Positions 1 to 7,903 of a stretch of 38,499 bases of DNA are shown piece after piece; the stretch's first letter is position 1, and each line of letters starts with the position of its first letter. The notes below the pieces were generated by a model that was given only the letters and a program-made list of their open reading frames with translations, was not told the origin of the DNA and did no database searches. The stretch comes from Atopobium sp. (GTDB lineage Bacteria; Actinomycetota; Coriobacteriia; Coriobacteriales; Atopobiaceae). The DNA lies in contig JAHACE010000002.1 in assembly GCA_018376005.1 (NCBI GenBank), positions 1-38,499 on the forward strand. The letters run 5' to 3'. The position numbers and the translations under genes were made by a program.

Positions 1-1
1 T

Positions 2-523
2 AAGCTTGATCACGGCATTTTGACGGTCAACCAGATTGACATGTTCCTGAAGGCAATGCCATTTGAGCTAACTTACGCGGACGACAACAACCAGTTCCTC
101 TACTACAACAACGCTCATGACAACCCAGACACTATGCTGGCAAAACGCGTTCCTGAGCAGTCGGGCAACCGTCTTTCCACAGTTCACAGCTCTCTTCCCG
201 AGGGTCGTATGAAAAACGTTGAATTTGTCATTGGTGTGCTTCGCAACGGCGACAAAGAGTATGTACGCACCATTGTCCCAGGTACACCAGCCGACATTAT
301 CAACACCCATAACTACCAGGCAATGTACTACCCTGATGGCTCGTATGCAGGCATCAACGAGATCGTCTTCAACTTCAAGCCATGGCTTGATTGGTACCTG
401 CAAACCACAGGTCAGCGTCTTGTCGGCGGTACTGGAATGCCCATGCCTCCTACAGGAGCGCCAAGTGGTAATGTAGATGGATCAAACTCAAGCGTTGATG
501 CAATCTCTGGAGCAAGCGCCTAA
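2..523 (+). CDS. PAS-domain protein, 3' part (start lies outside the window)
   Basis: The reading frame is open from the first bases, so the gene enters from the left and only its last ~173 codons are present; the TTG at 20 is probably internal. The visible part starts with an LTVNQIDMFLKAMP-like helix followed by FELTYADDNNQFLYYNN, which resembles the PAS domain of DUF438-type proteins (a beta strand giving 'TYxDxNxxxxYxN', then a conserved histidine segment TVHSSLP). The motif PDGSYAGINEIVFNFKPW is a typical last PAS strand. The C-terminal ~35 residues are Gly/Pro/Ser rich and probably disordered. A sensing or cofactor-binding role is possible, but the N-terminal partner domain is not visible. 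It runs convergent to the molybdenum genes and shares a terminator with them; nothing links it functionally to that cluster. Confidence 0.6.
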   Translation, partial: KLDHGILTVNQIDMFLKAMPFELTYADDNNQFLYYNNAHDNPDTMLAKRVPEQSGNRLSTVHSSLPEGRMKNVEFVIGVLRNGDKEYVRTIVPGTPADIINTHNYQAMYYPDGSYAGINEIVFNFKPWLDWYLQTTGQRLVGGTGMPMPPTGAPSGNVDGSNSSVDAISGASA

Positions 524-555
524 CTTATTGAAAACTTTACATAAGAGTACTTATG

Positions 556-591
556 CAAACTCCCCAACAAACTTATTTGTTGGGGAGTTTG
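556..591. terminator. Bidirectional intrinsic terminator
   Basis: A perfect 16-bp inverted repeat (arms 556-571 and 576-591, 4-base loop) lies between the convergent PAS gene (stop at 523) and mogA (stop codon at 592-594). The outer stem bases are A/T rich, giving T-runs on both strands, so it can end transcription from either side. Confidence 0.85.
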
Positions 592-1101
592 TTAACCATC
601 AAGTATAGTGCCTCTTAAAATTCCAAGCCCATGAGGCAAGACGTCCAAAACAGCTGCAAGATTTTCTATTGCAGCTTTAGGACTTCCTGGCAAATTTATA
701 ATTAAAGTACGCTGGGCAATACCTGCTACTTCTCTTGAAAGACATGCCTTAGGTGTAATAAGTAGTGATGCCGCACGCATAGCCTCAGGAATACCCGGCA
801 CCATACGCTCGCATACTTCGGATGTAACCTCAGGAGTAATATCTCGTGGCGAGAAACCCGTCCCACCTGTGGTCACCACAAGCGCAATATCATCTGAAAT
901 TGCCTTATGTAGCGCACGGGCAATTTGCTGACGCTCATCAGGTACAACATCTGCATATGCATCAACTGCAAAGCCCTTCTCGCCTAAAAAAGCAACAAGT
1001 GCAGGACCGCTTGCATCTGGTCGTTCCCCACGCGAAGAACGATCACTTACAGTAATAACGCGCGCTGAGAAGGATGTGACATCGCAAGAACTCTCTGGCA
1101 T
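592..1101 (-). CDS. mogA: Molybdopterin adenylyltransferase, MogA/MoaB family
   Basis: This 169-residue protein matches the MogA/MoaB fold. It has SDRSSRGERPDASGP near residue 19, the nucleotide/MPT-binding loop TTGGTGFSPRD at about 76-86, then PGIPEAMR, and NLPGSPKAAIENL near the C-terminus. The family adenylylates molybdopterin before molybdate insertion. The ATG is preceded by AAAGGA at good spacing, and the gene starts 2 bases after the stop of the MoeA-like gene, so it is the last gene of the Moco operon. Its function here is to finish the cofactor for the hydroxylase encoded at 21.4-24.2 kb. Separation into MogA or MoaB subfamily cannot be made from sequence alone; both have the same activity in many Gram-positives. 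Confidence 0.88.
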   Translation of the reverse strand: MPESSCDVTSFSARVITVSDRSSRGERPDASGPALVAFLGEKGFAVDAYADVVPDERQQIARALHKAISDDIALVVTTGGTGFSPRDITPEVTSEVCERMVPGIPEAMRAASLLITPKACLSREVAGIAQRTLIINLPGSPKAAIENLAAVLDVLPHGLGILRGTILDG

Positions 1102-1103
1102 AT

Positions 1104-2138
1104 TTATTCCTTTACTATGAGGCCACCTTCACCAAGGGCTACAAAATCATCCTTTGTCAGTTCAATACCAGCCGCAATACGAGGAAGAACTAAATCGAAT
1201 ACTGTTGTTGCGCTATACATGACACATCCCGGGAGTCCTAAGATAGGAATTTGAGAAGTAGAACTATTGGCTGCATCCAAATATCCTAAACACATCATTG
1301 CACCAGGTAGAACCGGAGCACCATAGGTAACAATATGAGCACCGGAGCGCTTGATAGCACCTGGGGTATTATCATCTGGGTCTACGCTCATTCCACCTGT
1401 ACAGACAATCATGTCTACGCCCAAATGTTGTGCTTCGTGAATAGCAGCAACAAGCGCATTCATATCATCGCCAGGCTTTGCACAATGCACTGTTTCAATG
1501 CCAAAAGCTGCAAGTTTTTTCTCAACTACCGGTGTAAACTTATCTTCAATAAGTCCTTTCTGCACTTCAGACCCTGTTGCGATAAGTGCCGCAGTCTTAA
1601 CGCAAAACGGTGCTACTCGCATAAGGGCTCCCTTATGCTCAACATCTGCAGCAGCTTCAGCGGCTTCAACAACAGACGTATCCACTACCAAAGGAATAAC
1701 ACGAGTTCCCGCAAGAGGGGTTCCCTTCTTAACTGCAATATTGCCGCGACGAGTAGCAATCATAACCTCATCTACTGCATTCACTGCATTAAGACGCTGG
1801 ACATCAAGCTCGAAGACACCGTCAACTGCCGCAGTGATAGTGAGCTTTCCCTCATGGGGCTCTTTGGATACAAGGCAATTCTCGCCATGGCAAAGTGCTG
1901 CCATGCGATATGCCGCATCGTTTTCGTGAAGTTGGTTGTCTCCCAACTCCCACACATAAAGATGCTCTTTGCCCATGCTGAGCAATACAGGGATATCAGC
2001 CTTTTCTACTACGTGACCCTTCTTAAAGCGCACGCCCTTAAAACGAGTTCTATCGTCAGCGCTCTCGCCAGGAATGATCTGAGTCATATCGTGACACAGT
2101 ACATGTCCTACTGCATCTTCTGTTCTAATTTGTTTCAT
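1104..2138 (-). CDS. MoeA-like molybdopterin-binding protein
   Basis: From the ATG at 2138 this encodes 344 residues; the frame is open further upstream, but AAGGAG sits just before this ATG, which is why I chose it. The N-terminus (KQIRTEDAVGHVLCHDMTQIIPGE, then RFKGVRFKKGHVV) is typical of a MoeA-related family found beside SDMH genes. A MoeA/MogA-type MPT-binding domain follows, with VCTGGMSVDPDDNTPGAIKRSGA and GLPGCVMY. The protein is shorter than canonical MoeA (about 400 residues) and lacks its full domain IV. It probably binds molybdopterin and helps insert Mo, or acts as a cofactor chaperone. It overlaps the upstream MOSC gene by 14 bases, implying translational coupling. True MoeA activity is not proven. 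Confidence 0.75.
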   Translation of the reverse strand: MKQIRTEDAVGHVLCHDMTQIIPGESADDRTRFKGVRFKKGHVVEKADIPVLLSMGKEHLYVWELGDNQLHENDAAYRMAALCHGENCLVSKEPHEGKLTITAAVDGVFELDVQRLNAVNAVDEVMIATRRGNIAVKKGTPLAGTRVIPLVVDTSVVEAAEAAADVEHKGALMRVAPFCVKTAALIATGSEVQKGLIEDKFTPVVEKKLAAFGIETVHCAKPGDDMNALVAAIHEAQHLGVDMIVCTGGMSVDPDDNTPGAIKRSGAHIVTYGAPVLPGAMMCLGYLDAANSSTSQIPILGLPGCVMYSATTVFDLVLPRIAAGIELTKDDFVALGEGGLIVKE

Positions 2139-2613
2139 GCAAGAGCTCCTTTGCATCCACCACACGAATACTATCTCCAGGTTTGATAGTACCTCCACGT
2201 AAAACCACGGTAAAAATACCATCAGTAGGCATTACGCAGGTACCAACCAGTTTGCGAATTTCACAATCGTGATGACATACTTTTCCAATCTGAGTTACCC
2301 CAAGAAGAGTATCTCCTATTGCAAGTACCGTACCAACAGGAAGCTCGCGCAGCGCAAGACCAGAAGTTAGTATATTTTCTGCAAAATCTCCTGGATGTAA
2401 CTGTGCGCCCTTCTTGCGCATAATGTCAACGGACTCATTACCAAGAAGGCTCACCTGACGATGCCAATTTCCAGCATGGGCATCACCTTTGATGCCTTCT
2501 CCTACGCATACTTCAATAGAATCAACAGGTACTTTTCGTGTGCCTTTTTTCACGCTAATACAACAAGACAGTACCGTGCCTCTTTTAGCAGATTCAGTCA
2601 CTCCAACACTCAT
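2125..2613 (-). CDS. MOSC-domain protein
   Basis: This 162-residue protein is a stand-alone MOSC domain (MOCO sulfurase C-terminal family). Visible marks are GEGIKGDAHAGNWHRQVSLL near residue 40, HPGDFAENI, LPVGTVLAIGDTLLGVTQIGK, and the Cys-rich segment CHHDCEIRKLVGTCVMP that carries the conserved family cysteine. MOSC proteins handle the sulfur/selenium or ligand state of Moco or use it in small reductases. The 4-base ATGA overlap with moaC upstream and the 14-base overlap with the MoeA-like gene downstream put it in the Moco operon. A role in transferring the terminal chalcogen to the hydroxylase cofactor is an attractive inference, but the sequence does not settle it. Confidence 0.82.
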   Translation of the reverse strand: MSVGVTESAKRGTVLSCCISVKKGTRKVPVDSIEVCVGEGIKGDAHAGNWHRQVSLLGNESVDIMRKKGAQLHPGDFAENILTSGLALRELPVGTVLAIGDTLLGVTQIGKVCHHDCEIRKLVGTCVMPTDGIFTVVLRGGTIKPGDSIRVVDAKELLHETN

Positions 2614-3089
2614 TTATTCTGTTCCTCTCGCACAAAATGACCTGATGCTCCTCCATCTTTCTCAAGCAAGCAAATCTGGTCAATAACCATATCCCTCTGA
2701 TGTGCTTTACACATGTCATAGATAGTCAAACACGCCGTAGATGCTGCTGTCAGCGCTTCCATCTCTACCCCAGTTTCTCCGGTGCATCGACAACATGCCT
2801 CTACCGCAATACCGTCGTCCTCAAATGCAAATGAAATATCTACTCCGGTAAGCTGGATAGGATGACACATGGGAATGATTTCCCAAGTTCGCTTTGCCGC
2901 CATAATGCCTGCAACTTGCGCCACAGAAAGGACATCACCTTTTTGTATACCACCTGTGTGAACGAGCTCAAGCGTATCGCGGCGCATAAAAATCTTACCT
3001 TTTGCGCGGGCGGTACGCGCTGTTTTATCCTTTGCAGACACATCAACCATATGCGCATGACCTTGCGAATTAAAATGTGTAAACGCCAT
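2610..3089 (-). CDS. moaC: Cyclic pyranopterin monophosphate synthase
   Basis: This 159-residue protein has the full MoaC signature: HMVDVSAKDKTARTARA at the N-terminus, AAKRTWEIIPMCHPIQLTGVD mid-protein, GVEMEALTAAS, the DMCKA helix and a C-terminal KDGGASGHF. MoaC works after MoaA, converting 3',8-cyclo-GTP to cyclic pyranopterin monophosphate, the first stable Moco precursor. The length is normal (about 160). It lies one base downstream of moaA and overlaps the MOSC start, so it is co-transcribed with both. The partners MoaD and MoaE needed for the next step are not in this window. Confidence 0.95.
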   Translation of the reverse strand: MAFTHFNSQGHAHMVDVSAKDKTARTARAKGKIFMRRDTLELVHTGGIQKGDVLSVAQVAGIMAAKRTWEIIPMCHPIQLTGVDISFAFEDDGIAVEACCRCTGETGVEMEALTAASTACLTIYDMCKAHQRDMVIDQICLLEKDGGASGHFVREEQNK

Positions 3090-3090
3090 G

Positions 3091-4038
3091 CTAACCCCCT
3101 ATTTTATTCATCGCTCGAAGCGACTCGCTTGCATGAGAAAGACTCATGATATGACCTTCAGGCTTTTGAGAAATACCTTGACGCAAAACTTGCACAAGTT
3201 CATCTCCCACAAGTCCCCTAAGCGGAATTTCTCGTGCAGAATGCAGACACGGTTTTAACATACCATCTGCAGTTACACGGATTCTGTCGCAAGAGCAACA
3301 AAATGTATGCGTCATTGGGCGGATAAGCCCTACACGTCCCCGCCATCCCGGTGCCTGAAAGAGCTCTGTTACGCCATTAGAGCCAACAGCTTCAAGTTCA
3401 GGCAATACTTTTAATACGCAATCAGCACTTATAAAACGTTCAGCCGGCCATTTTGAGCATTCACCCATACGCATCAGCTCAATAAAACGCACATCAACCG
3501 GTTCACTTTTTGCTCGCTCTGCAAGAGGACGAATCTCAGATTCATTCAGTCCTCCTAAAAGTACGGTATTGAACTTTGTATGGATAAACCCTGCTTCTCT
3601 TGCTGCCTCAATACCGGCCAGCGCATCATCAAGTGTCCCCGTACGACTGAGCTTTGTATACAGTTCAGAATCAAATGTATCAAGAGAAATATTGAGACGA
3701 GAAAGCCCTGCTTCTTTAAGATCTTTTGCAAGAGGTGCAAGTAACGTAGCGTTGGTAGTCATAACTACCTCTTCAATACCCTCAACAGCAGAAACCATAC
3801 GTACGAGATCTACAATACCGCGACGTGCTAATGGCTCTCCACCTGTAAGACGAACCTTTCTTACTCCCAACTGCGCAAATGCTTCAACAATAGCGCGCAT
3901 CTCTTCAAACGAAAGTATATCTTCATGTCGAAGCATAGAGACACCGTGTGCCGGCATGCAATACAAACAACGACAATTACAGCGGTCGGTTACTGAAAGT
4001 CTCAAATAACGAATGTTTCGACCCAACTCATCATACAT
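3091..4038 (-). CDS. moaA: GTP 3',8-cyclase (radical SAM)
   Basis: This 315-residue protein has the radical SAM cluster motif C-x3-C-x2-C (Cys20, 24, 27 in DRCNCRCLYCMPAHG), the SAM-binding LTGGEPLAR, and the second MoaA cluster C-x2-C-x13-C in FCCSCDRIRVTADGMLKPC. It ends in the conserved double glycine (NKIGG) needed for catalysis in this family, so it looks intact and functional. MoaA starts Moco synthesis from GTP. Its start overlaps the end of modC by 8 bases, tying cofactor synthesis directly to molybdate uptake. Confidence 0.95.
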   Translation of the reverse strand: MYDELGRNIRYLRLSVTDRCNCRCLYCMPAHGVSMLRHEDILSFEEMRAIVEAFAQLGVRKVRLTGGEPLARRGIVDLVRMVSAVEGIEEVVMTTNATLLAPLAKDLKEAGLSRLNISLDTFDSELYTKLSRTGTLDDALAGIEAAREAGFIHTKFNTVLLGGLNESEIRPLAERAKSEPVDVRFIELMRMGECSKWPAERFISADCVLKVLPELEAVGSNGVTELFQAPGWRGRVGLIRPMTHTFCCSCDRIRVTADGMLKPCLHSAREIPLRGLVGDELVQVLRQGISQKPEGHIMSLSHASESLRAMNKIGG

Positions 4039-5134
4039 ACAGTGACTTCTTTTCTCCCACTACGCTGCACTTTTCTTTACCATCACAAAGTGGCATGACA
4101 TATTCTGGAGCAACGCAAAGCAAAACCTGGCGAGGCTCACCTAAACGTGCCCACGACTCTTTGGAGCATTCATAACGAAGCAGTGACCCTCCCGGTGTTT
4201 GAGCCATCACAATAGTTGAAAACGTATTATCAATCACGCGATTCACCTGACAAGGAATAATATTTTTGTATTCACTTGCACAGTCCACTACCTGAAAATA
4301 ATGTGCACGAATTCCTACGTATTTCACCTGTTCATCTACTGGCAAAGCGGTTGTAAGACTTAAGCCCCATTCATCACAAAACAAGCTCTTCTCGCCCACC
4401 TTATGTGCACGAGAAATATTCTTACATCCTGAAATTCGTGCCGCAGCAAGCGTAGTCGGTGTCGAGAAAAGCTCCTGCACTGAAACTTTATCATCAGAGT
4501 TTCCGTGATTGATAACACACACGGAATCACACAAACGATACACCTCATCGCGATTATGAGAAACGTAAATTGCTCCTCCCGGAAACGCACGGAGAGTATC
4601 ACTTAACTCCAGTTCAAGTTGCCATCGGAGATAACTATCAAGTGCCGAGAAAGGCTCATCAAGCAAAATAAGATCAGGCTTGCTTGCAAGAATACGAGCC
4701 ATGGCGCAGCGCTGTTGCTGGCCACCAGAAAGCTCATGAGGGCGACGATCAAGAAGACCATCAAGTTGTACCTTCTTAAGCTGTTCAATCGCACACGCCT
4801 CACGCTCTGCTCGTGTTTCTTCTTTAGCTCCTACCAGTACGTTTTGCATAACACTCATATGCGGAAAGAGCGCATAATTTTGAAACAGATACCCTACGTG
4901 TCGCTCTTGCGGTGGCAAATTAATATGAGCTTCAGAATCAAACAGAACTCGATCATTGAGCACAATGCGCCCGCTATCCGGCTTTACAATGCCAGCAATA
5001 CACTTGAGCGTCATTGATTTGCCACAACCAGAAGGTCCGAGAAGCGCTAAAACTTCATTGCTCTTCTCGACAACAAACGAAACATGCAAATCAAAACCAT
5101 CTAAATGCTTGGTAATATCAACAGAAAGCGCCAT
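4031..5134 (-). CDS. modC: Molybdate ABC transporter ATP-binding protein
   Basis: This 367-residue ABC ATPase has Walker A GPSGCGKS (33-40), Q-loop in YLFQNYALFPHMSV, signature LSGGQQQR (135-142) and Walker B LILLDEPFSALD (155-166). The C-terminal ~130 residues after the ATPase core resemble the TOBE/Mop-type oxyanion-sensing domain of ModC. The domain order and length fit ModC (about 350). AGGAGG precedes the ATG, and only two bases separate it from modB. It energises molybdate import at the cytoplasmic face. Confidence 0.9.
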   Translation of the reverse strand: MALSVDITKHLDGFDLHVSFVVEKSNEVLALLGPSGCGKSMTLKCIAGIVKPDSGRIVLNDRVLFDSEAHINLPPQERHVGYLFQNYALFPHMSVMQNVLVGAKEETRAEREACAIEQLKKVQLDGLLDRRPHELSGGQQQRCAMARILASKPDLILLDEPFSALDSYLRWQLELELSDTLRAFPGGAIYVSHNRDEVYRLCDSVCVINHGNSDDKVSVQELFSTPTTLAAARISGCKNISRAHKVGEKSLFCDEWGLSLTTALPVDEQVKYVGIRAHYFQVVDCASEYKNIIPCQVNRVIDNTFSTIVMAQTPGGSLLRYECSKESWARLGEPRQVLLCVAPEYVMPLCDGKEKCSVVGEKKSLYV

Positions 5135-5136
5135 AA

Positions 5137-5826
5137 CTACGCCTCCTGAACTGGTGTTGCCACACGTGCTCGGCAGCTACCTTTTTCAAAGATATTAAGA
5201 GCGAGAAGTACCACGGCAGAAATGGCAAGGTTAATGAGCACCCACTGCATGGCCGCTACATCGTCGCCAGTTCTCCACAGTTGATAGACTGTTGTTGATA
5301 CAGTTGCTGTGGTGTTTGGAGTATATCCACATATCATTGAAGTTGCTCCGTACTCACCCAGTGCGCGCGCAAATGCTAGAACGGTTCCCGCCACAACACC
5401 CTTCATACAGCAAGGCATCTTAACATGCCAAAATACCCATGTATTTGATTTGCCTAGTGTACGAGCTGCATCTGCAAGCGTTTCATCAAAGCTCTCAAAT
5501 GCACCCCGGGCTGTGCGGTACATCAACGGCAAACTCACCACTGCCGTTGCAAAGATTGCTGCATACCATACCATCGTAAGTTTTATACCAAACACATCCA
5601 TAACCCAAAAGCCAATGGGACGGCGTGGACCCAAAAGCAATAACAGCAGATAGCCCACGACCGTCGGTGGCAACACCAATGGTAACGTCAGTATGACATC
5701 CAAAAGACCCTTAATAACTCGTGGAGTCTTGGCAACGAGGTTTGCTAAGGCAATACCCAATAAAAAAACAAGAGCAGTTGATGCCGCAGCAATCCTCAAC
5801 GAGTTATACAGCGGATACCAGTCCAT
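5137..5826 (-). CDS. modB: Molybdate ABC transporter permease
   Basis: This 229-residue membrane protein has about five hydrophobic segments (residues ~10-32, 40-65, 85-105, 140-160, 190-212). The EAA-type cytoplasmic loop, which contacts the ATPase, is visible in TLADAARTLGKSNTWVFWHVKMP, followed by ALGEYGATSMICGY, a hallmark of ModB/CysT-type permeases. Position between modA and modC fixes the identity. The Shine-Dalgarno before the ATG is weak (GGTATTTCT), so its translation may depend on modA mRNA. Confidence 0.9.
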   Translation of the reverse strand: MDWYPLYNSLRIAAASTALVFLLGIALANLVAKTPRVIKGLLDVILTLPLVLPPTVVGYLLLLLLGPRRPIGFWVMDVFGIKLTMVWYAAIFATAVVSLPLMYRTARGAFESFDETLADAARTLGKSNTWVFWHVKMPCCMKGVVAGTVLAFARALGEYGATSMICGYTPNTTATVSTTVYQLWRTGDDVAAMQWVLINLAISAVVLLALNIFEKGSCRARVATPVQEA

Positions 5827-5858
5827 AGAAATACCAATCCAGATTTAGTAGCAAGAAA

Positions 5859-6734
5859 TTATGCCTTTGAAAGCGGCGTAAAGCCAACCTTTTCAAAGCA
5901 AGCGCTCGCATCGGAAGTTTTTAAGAACTCAAGGAATTTCTTTGCAAGGTCTGCCTGCTTTGCATTCTTTGTTGCAGCGGCAGGATATACTACACGACCA
6001 CACATTTCCTCGGTTGCTTCATCAACCATCTGAAGTTTTGCAGAAGTAGCATCGGTCTTATAAATAACACCGCAATCAACGGAAGCCTCTTTAACCTGAG
6101 TTGTTACTTCTTTAACATTAGTTCCGTATGAGATATGACCTTCCTTAGCAAGCTTCTCTTCATCAAGCTTGTAGTATTTCAAAATCTTCTGTGTATACTG
6201 ACCTACCGGAACATCTGAATTTCCCATACCAAGCAAAACTTCACCCGAAGTAAGTTTTGTTGCCATATCATCAAAGCTCTTAACAACCTTAGGATTATCC
6301 TGTGGAACACAAAGCGTTACCTTGTTCTCAAGGATGTCAAAACGCGTATCAGATGCAATAAAGTCAAGGTCCTTATCGTGATCTTTTTTAGCATTTGTAT
6401 CAAGCTGATTCATCTGTTTCTGACCAGCAGAAATAAAAACGTCACAATCGGATCCTTCTTCAATCTGTGTCTTAAGCGTACCTGAAGAATCAAAATTAAA
6501 ACTAATATCAACGCCCTGATTAGCGTTTTTGAAAAGCTCTCCTGCTTCAGTCAAACTCTCGGTCAAAGATGCTGCCGCAAACACAATAAGTTTTTGAGCA
6601 TCAGCTTTTTTCTGGCTTCCAGACGTATCTTCCTTTTTTGTTTCATTACCATTGCAAGCAGAAAGGCCAAACACGGCAGTCCCTGTTACACCTGCAACAA
6701 ACGAACGACGAGTCACACTGCTTTCGGACTTCAT
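5859..6734 (-). CDS. modA: Molybdate-binding lipoprotein
   Basis: Using the ATG at 6734 gives 291 residues; AAGGGA stands 6 bases upstream, whereas a TTG start 15 bases earlier has no better site. The signal region combines a twin-arginine-like SVTRRSFVAG with a lipobox LSAC, suggesting a lipoprotein that may be exported by the Tat route. The mature part shows ModA marks: KLIVFAAASLTESLTEAGELF, FNFDSSGTLKTQI, VPVGQYTQKIL and CGVIYKTDA. It captures molybdate outside the membrane for ModBC. It leads the mod-moa-mog series; the ~100-bp gap upstream holds an inverted repeat that could be its operator. Confidence 0.9.
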   Translation of the reverse strand: MKSESSVTRRSFVAGVTGTAVFGLSACNGNETKKEDTSGSQKKADAQKLIVFAAASLTESLTEAGELFKNANQGVDISFNFDSSGTLKTQIEEGSDCDVFISAGQKQMNQLDTNAKKDHDKDLDFIASDTRFDILENKVTLCVPQDNPKVVKSFDDMATKLTSGEVLLGMGNSDVPVGQYTQKILKYYKLDEEKLAKEGHISYGTNVKEVTTQVKEASVDCGVIYKTDATSAKLQMVDEATEEMCGRVVYPAAATKNAKQADLAKKFLEFLKTSDASACFEKVGFTPLSKA

Positions 6735-6795
6735 AAATTTCCCTTTCAAACGAACCTAACCTTATACTGCAGCGCATATATACACGCTCAACTAA

Positions 6796-6829
6796 CGGCA
6801 TACGTATACGTGAGCAACAATGTATGCCG
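6796..6829. promoter_or_regulatory. Inverted repeat upstream of modA (candidate operator)
   Basis: Perfect 8-bp arms CGGCATAC (6796-6803) and GTATGCCG (6822-6829) are separated by 18 bases, and ACGTATACGT (6802-6811) is itself a palindrome. The site lies 62-95 bases upstream of the modA ATG in the only real gap between the selenium genes and mod genes. A molybdate- or cofactor-responsive repressor site is plausible; no known regulator consensus is matched. Confidence 0.4.
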
Positions 6830-6837
6830 ATATACCC

Positions 6838-7851
6838 CTAGTGAAGTTTTTCCGGACGGAAATTTGCACGGCAACGGATTATCTCCGCCGCAATAGAAAT
6901 AGCAATTTCAGACGGTGTAATTGCTTTAATGTCATCACCAATTGGCGAATGGATTGTTTGAGTCCACTCTTTAGAAATACCGCGTTCCACCAGCGTATGC
7001 TTGGCAAACGCCGCTTTTCTCTTGCTACCAATACAACCTACATACGCAGGTTTGTAGTTATACAGTTGTTGCAACACCTTAATATCAAAGGCATGACCAT
7101 GAGTAGTAACTATCGCATAATCACGACGCGTAACAGTGACATCTGTGGATATATCAGAAAAGTCATTATGATAAACCGCTTCTGCTGAAGGAAAATCTTT
7201 CTTCTGCGCAACTCCCTCGCGGTCATCAAGCACAATCACTCTAAAACCTACACTTGCGAGTACAGGAGTCAGAGCACGGCCTACATGGCCGCCGCCAAAG
7301 ATGTAGGCAACGGGCTCAGGCCCTAAAGGTTCAGAATAGGTTGCCGCCTCTTCATCCCATATGGGAACATCGGAACAAACGCGAACATCATCTTGAGGAA
7401 ACATATCAACTGCTTTTGCTTCAACAAGAACATGACTAGGATCTGACCAATTTTCTATGACCACAAAAGGCTTTTTTGCATCAATAAGATTCATTAAATC
7501 ATTTGCAAAGAAATCCTTTTGGTCAGGAGTAACCTTACGAATACCAACAAGTGCATCGCCGCCACAGGCCATACCTGTTTTTTCTCGCGTCATCCACTCG
7601 ATTTGATTGTTTTCTTCTCCTGTAAAGAATCTTTTTGAGCGTTCCTGTGCAATAAGTTCTACAGAACCGCCTCCGATTGTTCCTAAGAAACTGCCATCTT
7701 CAAAATGCACCATACGTGCCCCTGCATGACGTGGCATGGACCCCTTAGTAGCAAAAATTGTTGAAAGCACAAAGTTGCGACCGGCTTCAAGTTCACTTAG
7801 CAGGCGACGCACAAAATGCTCATCGCACAAGGTTCCTTGTAAATCTGCCAT
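6838..7851 (-). CDS. xdhC: XdhC/CoxI-family hydroxylase maturation factor
   Basis: From the ATG at 7851 this is a 337-residue XdhC-like protein (a GTG start 9 bases upstream is possible). The N-terminal XdhC/CoxI domain shows ATKGSMPRHAGARMV, then TIGGGSVE and MACGGDA. A C-terminal Rossmann domain begins at about residue 180 with VAYIFGGGHVGRAL, followed by ILDDREGVA and GCIGSKRK. XdhC proteins bind Moco, protect its terminal chalcogen and deliver it to xanthine dehydrogenase apoprotein. It is the last gene of the yedF-csd-DUF3343-yqeB-selD run, 52 bases after selD, which fits maturation of the Se-dependent hydroxylase. Confidence 0.88.
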   Translation of the reverse strand: MADLQGTLCDEHFVRRLLSELEAGRNFVLSTIFATKGSMPRHAGARMVHFEDGSFLGTIGGGSVELIAQERSKRFFTGEENNQIEWMTREKTGMACGGDALVGIRKVTPDQKDFFANDLMNLIDAKKPFVVIENWSDPSHVLVEAKAVDMFPQDDVRVCSDVPIWDEEAATYSEPLGPEPVAYIFGGGHVGRALTPVLASVGFRVIVLDDREGVAQKKDFPSAEAVYHNDFSDISTDVTVTRRDYAIVTTHGHAFDIKVLQQLYNYKPAYVGCIGSKRKAAFAKHTLVERGISKEWTQTIHSPIGDDIKAITPSEIAISIAAEIIRCRANFRPEKLH

Positions 7852-7903
7852 TAAAAACACCTATCCTTATCTGCACATATACCAATACGCATGATATATA
7901 TAC

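Noticed and set aside
1335..2186. Long open frame (283 codons) on the plus strand
   Set aside because: It is antisense to the MoeA-like gene and has Cys/His/Asn-rich random composition; the minus-strand frame has clear motifs.
6753..6760. AACCTAAC upstream of modA as a third copy of the ygeX/permease element
   Set aside because: Only the last block matches; the AAATCT and AAAAGTT blocks are not at the right spacing, and an 8-mer is expected about once by chance in this window.
6735..6837. Molybdenum cofactor riboswitch upstream of modA
   Set aside because: The gap is only ~103 bases and shows an inverted repeat rather than the multi-stem Moco RNA; it is too short for the motif.
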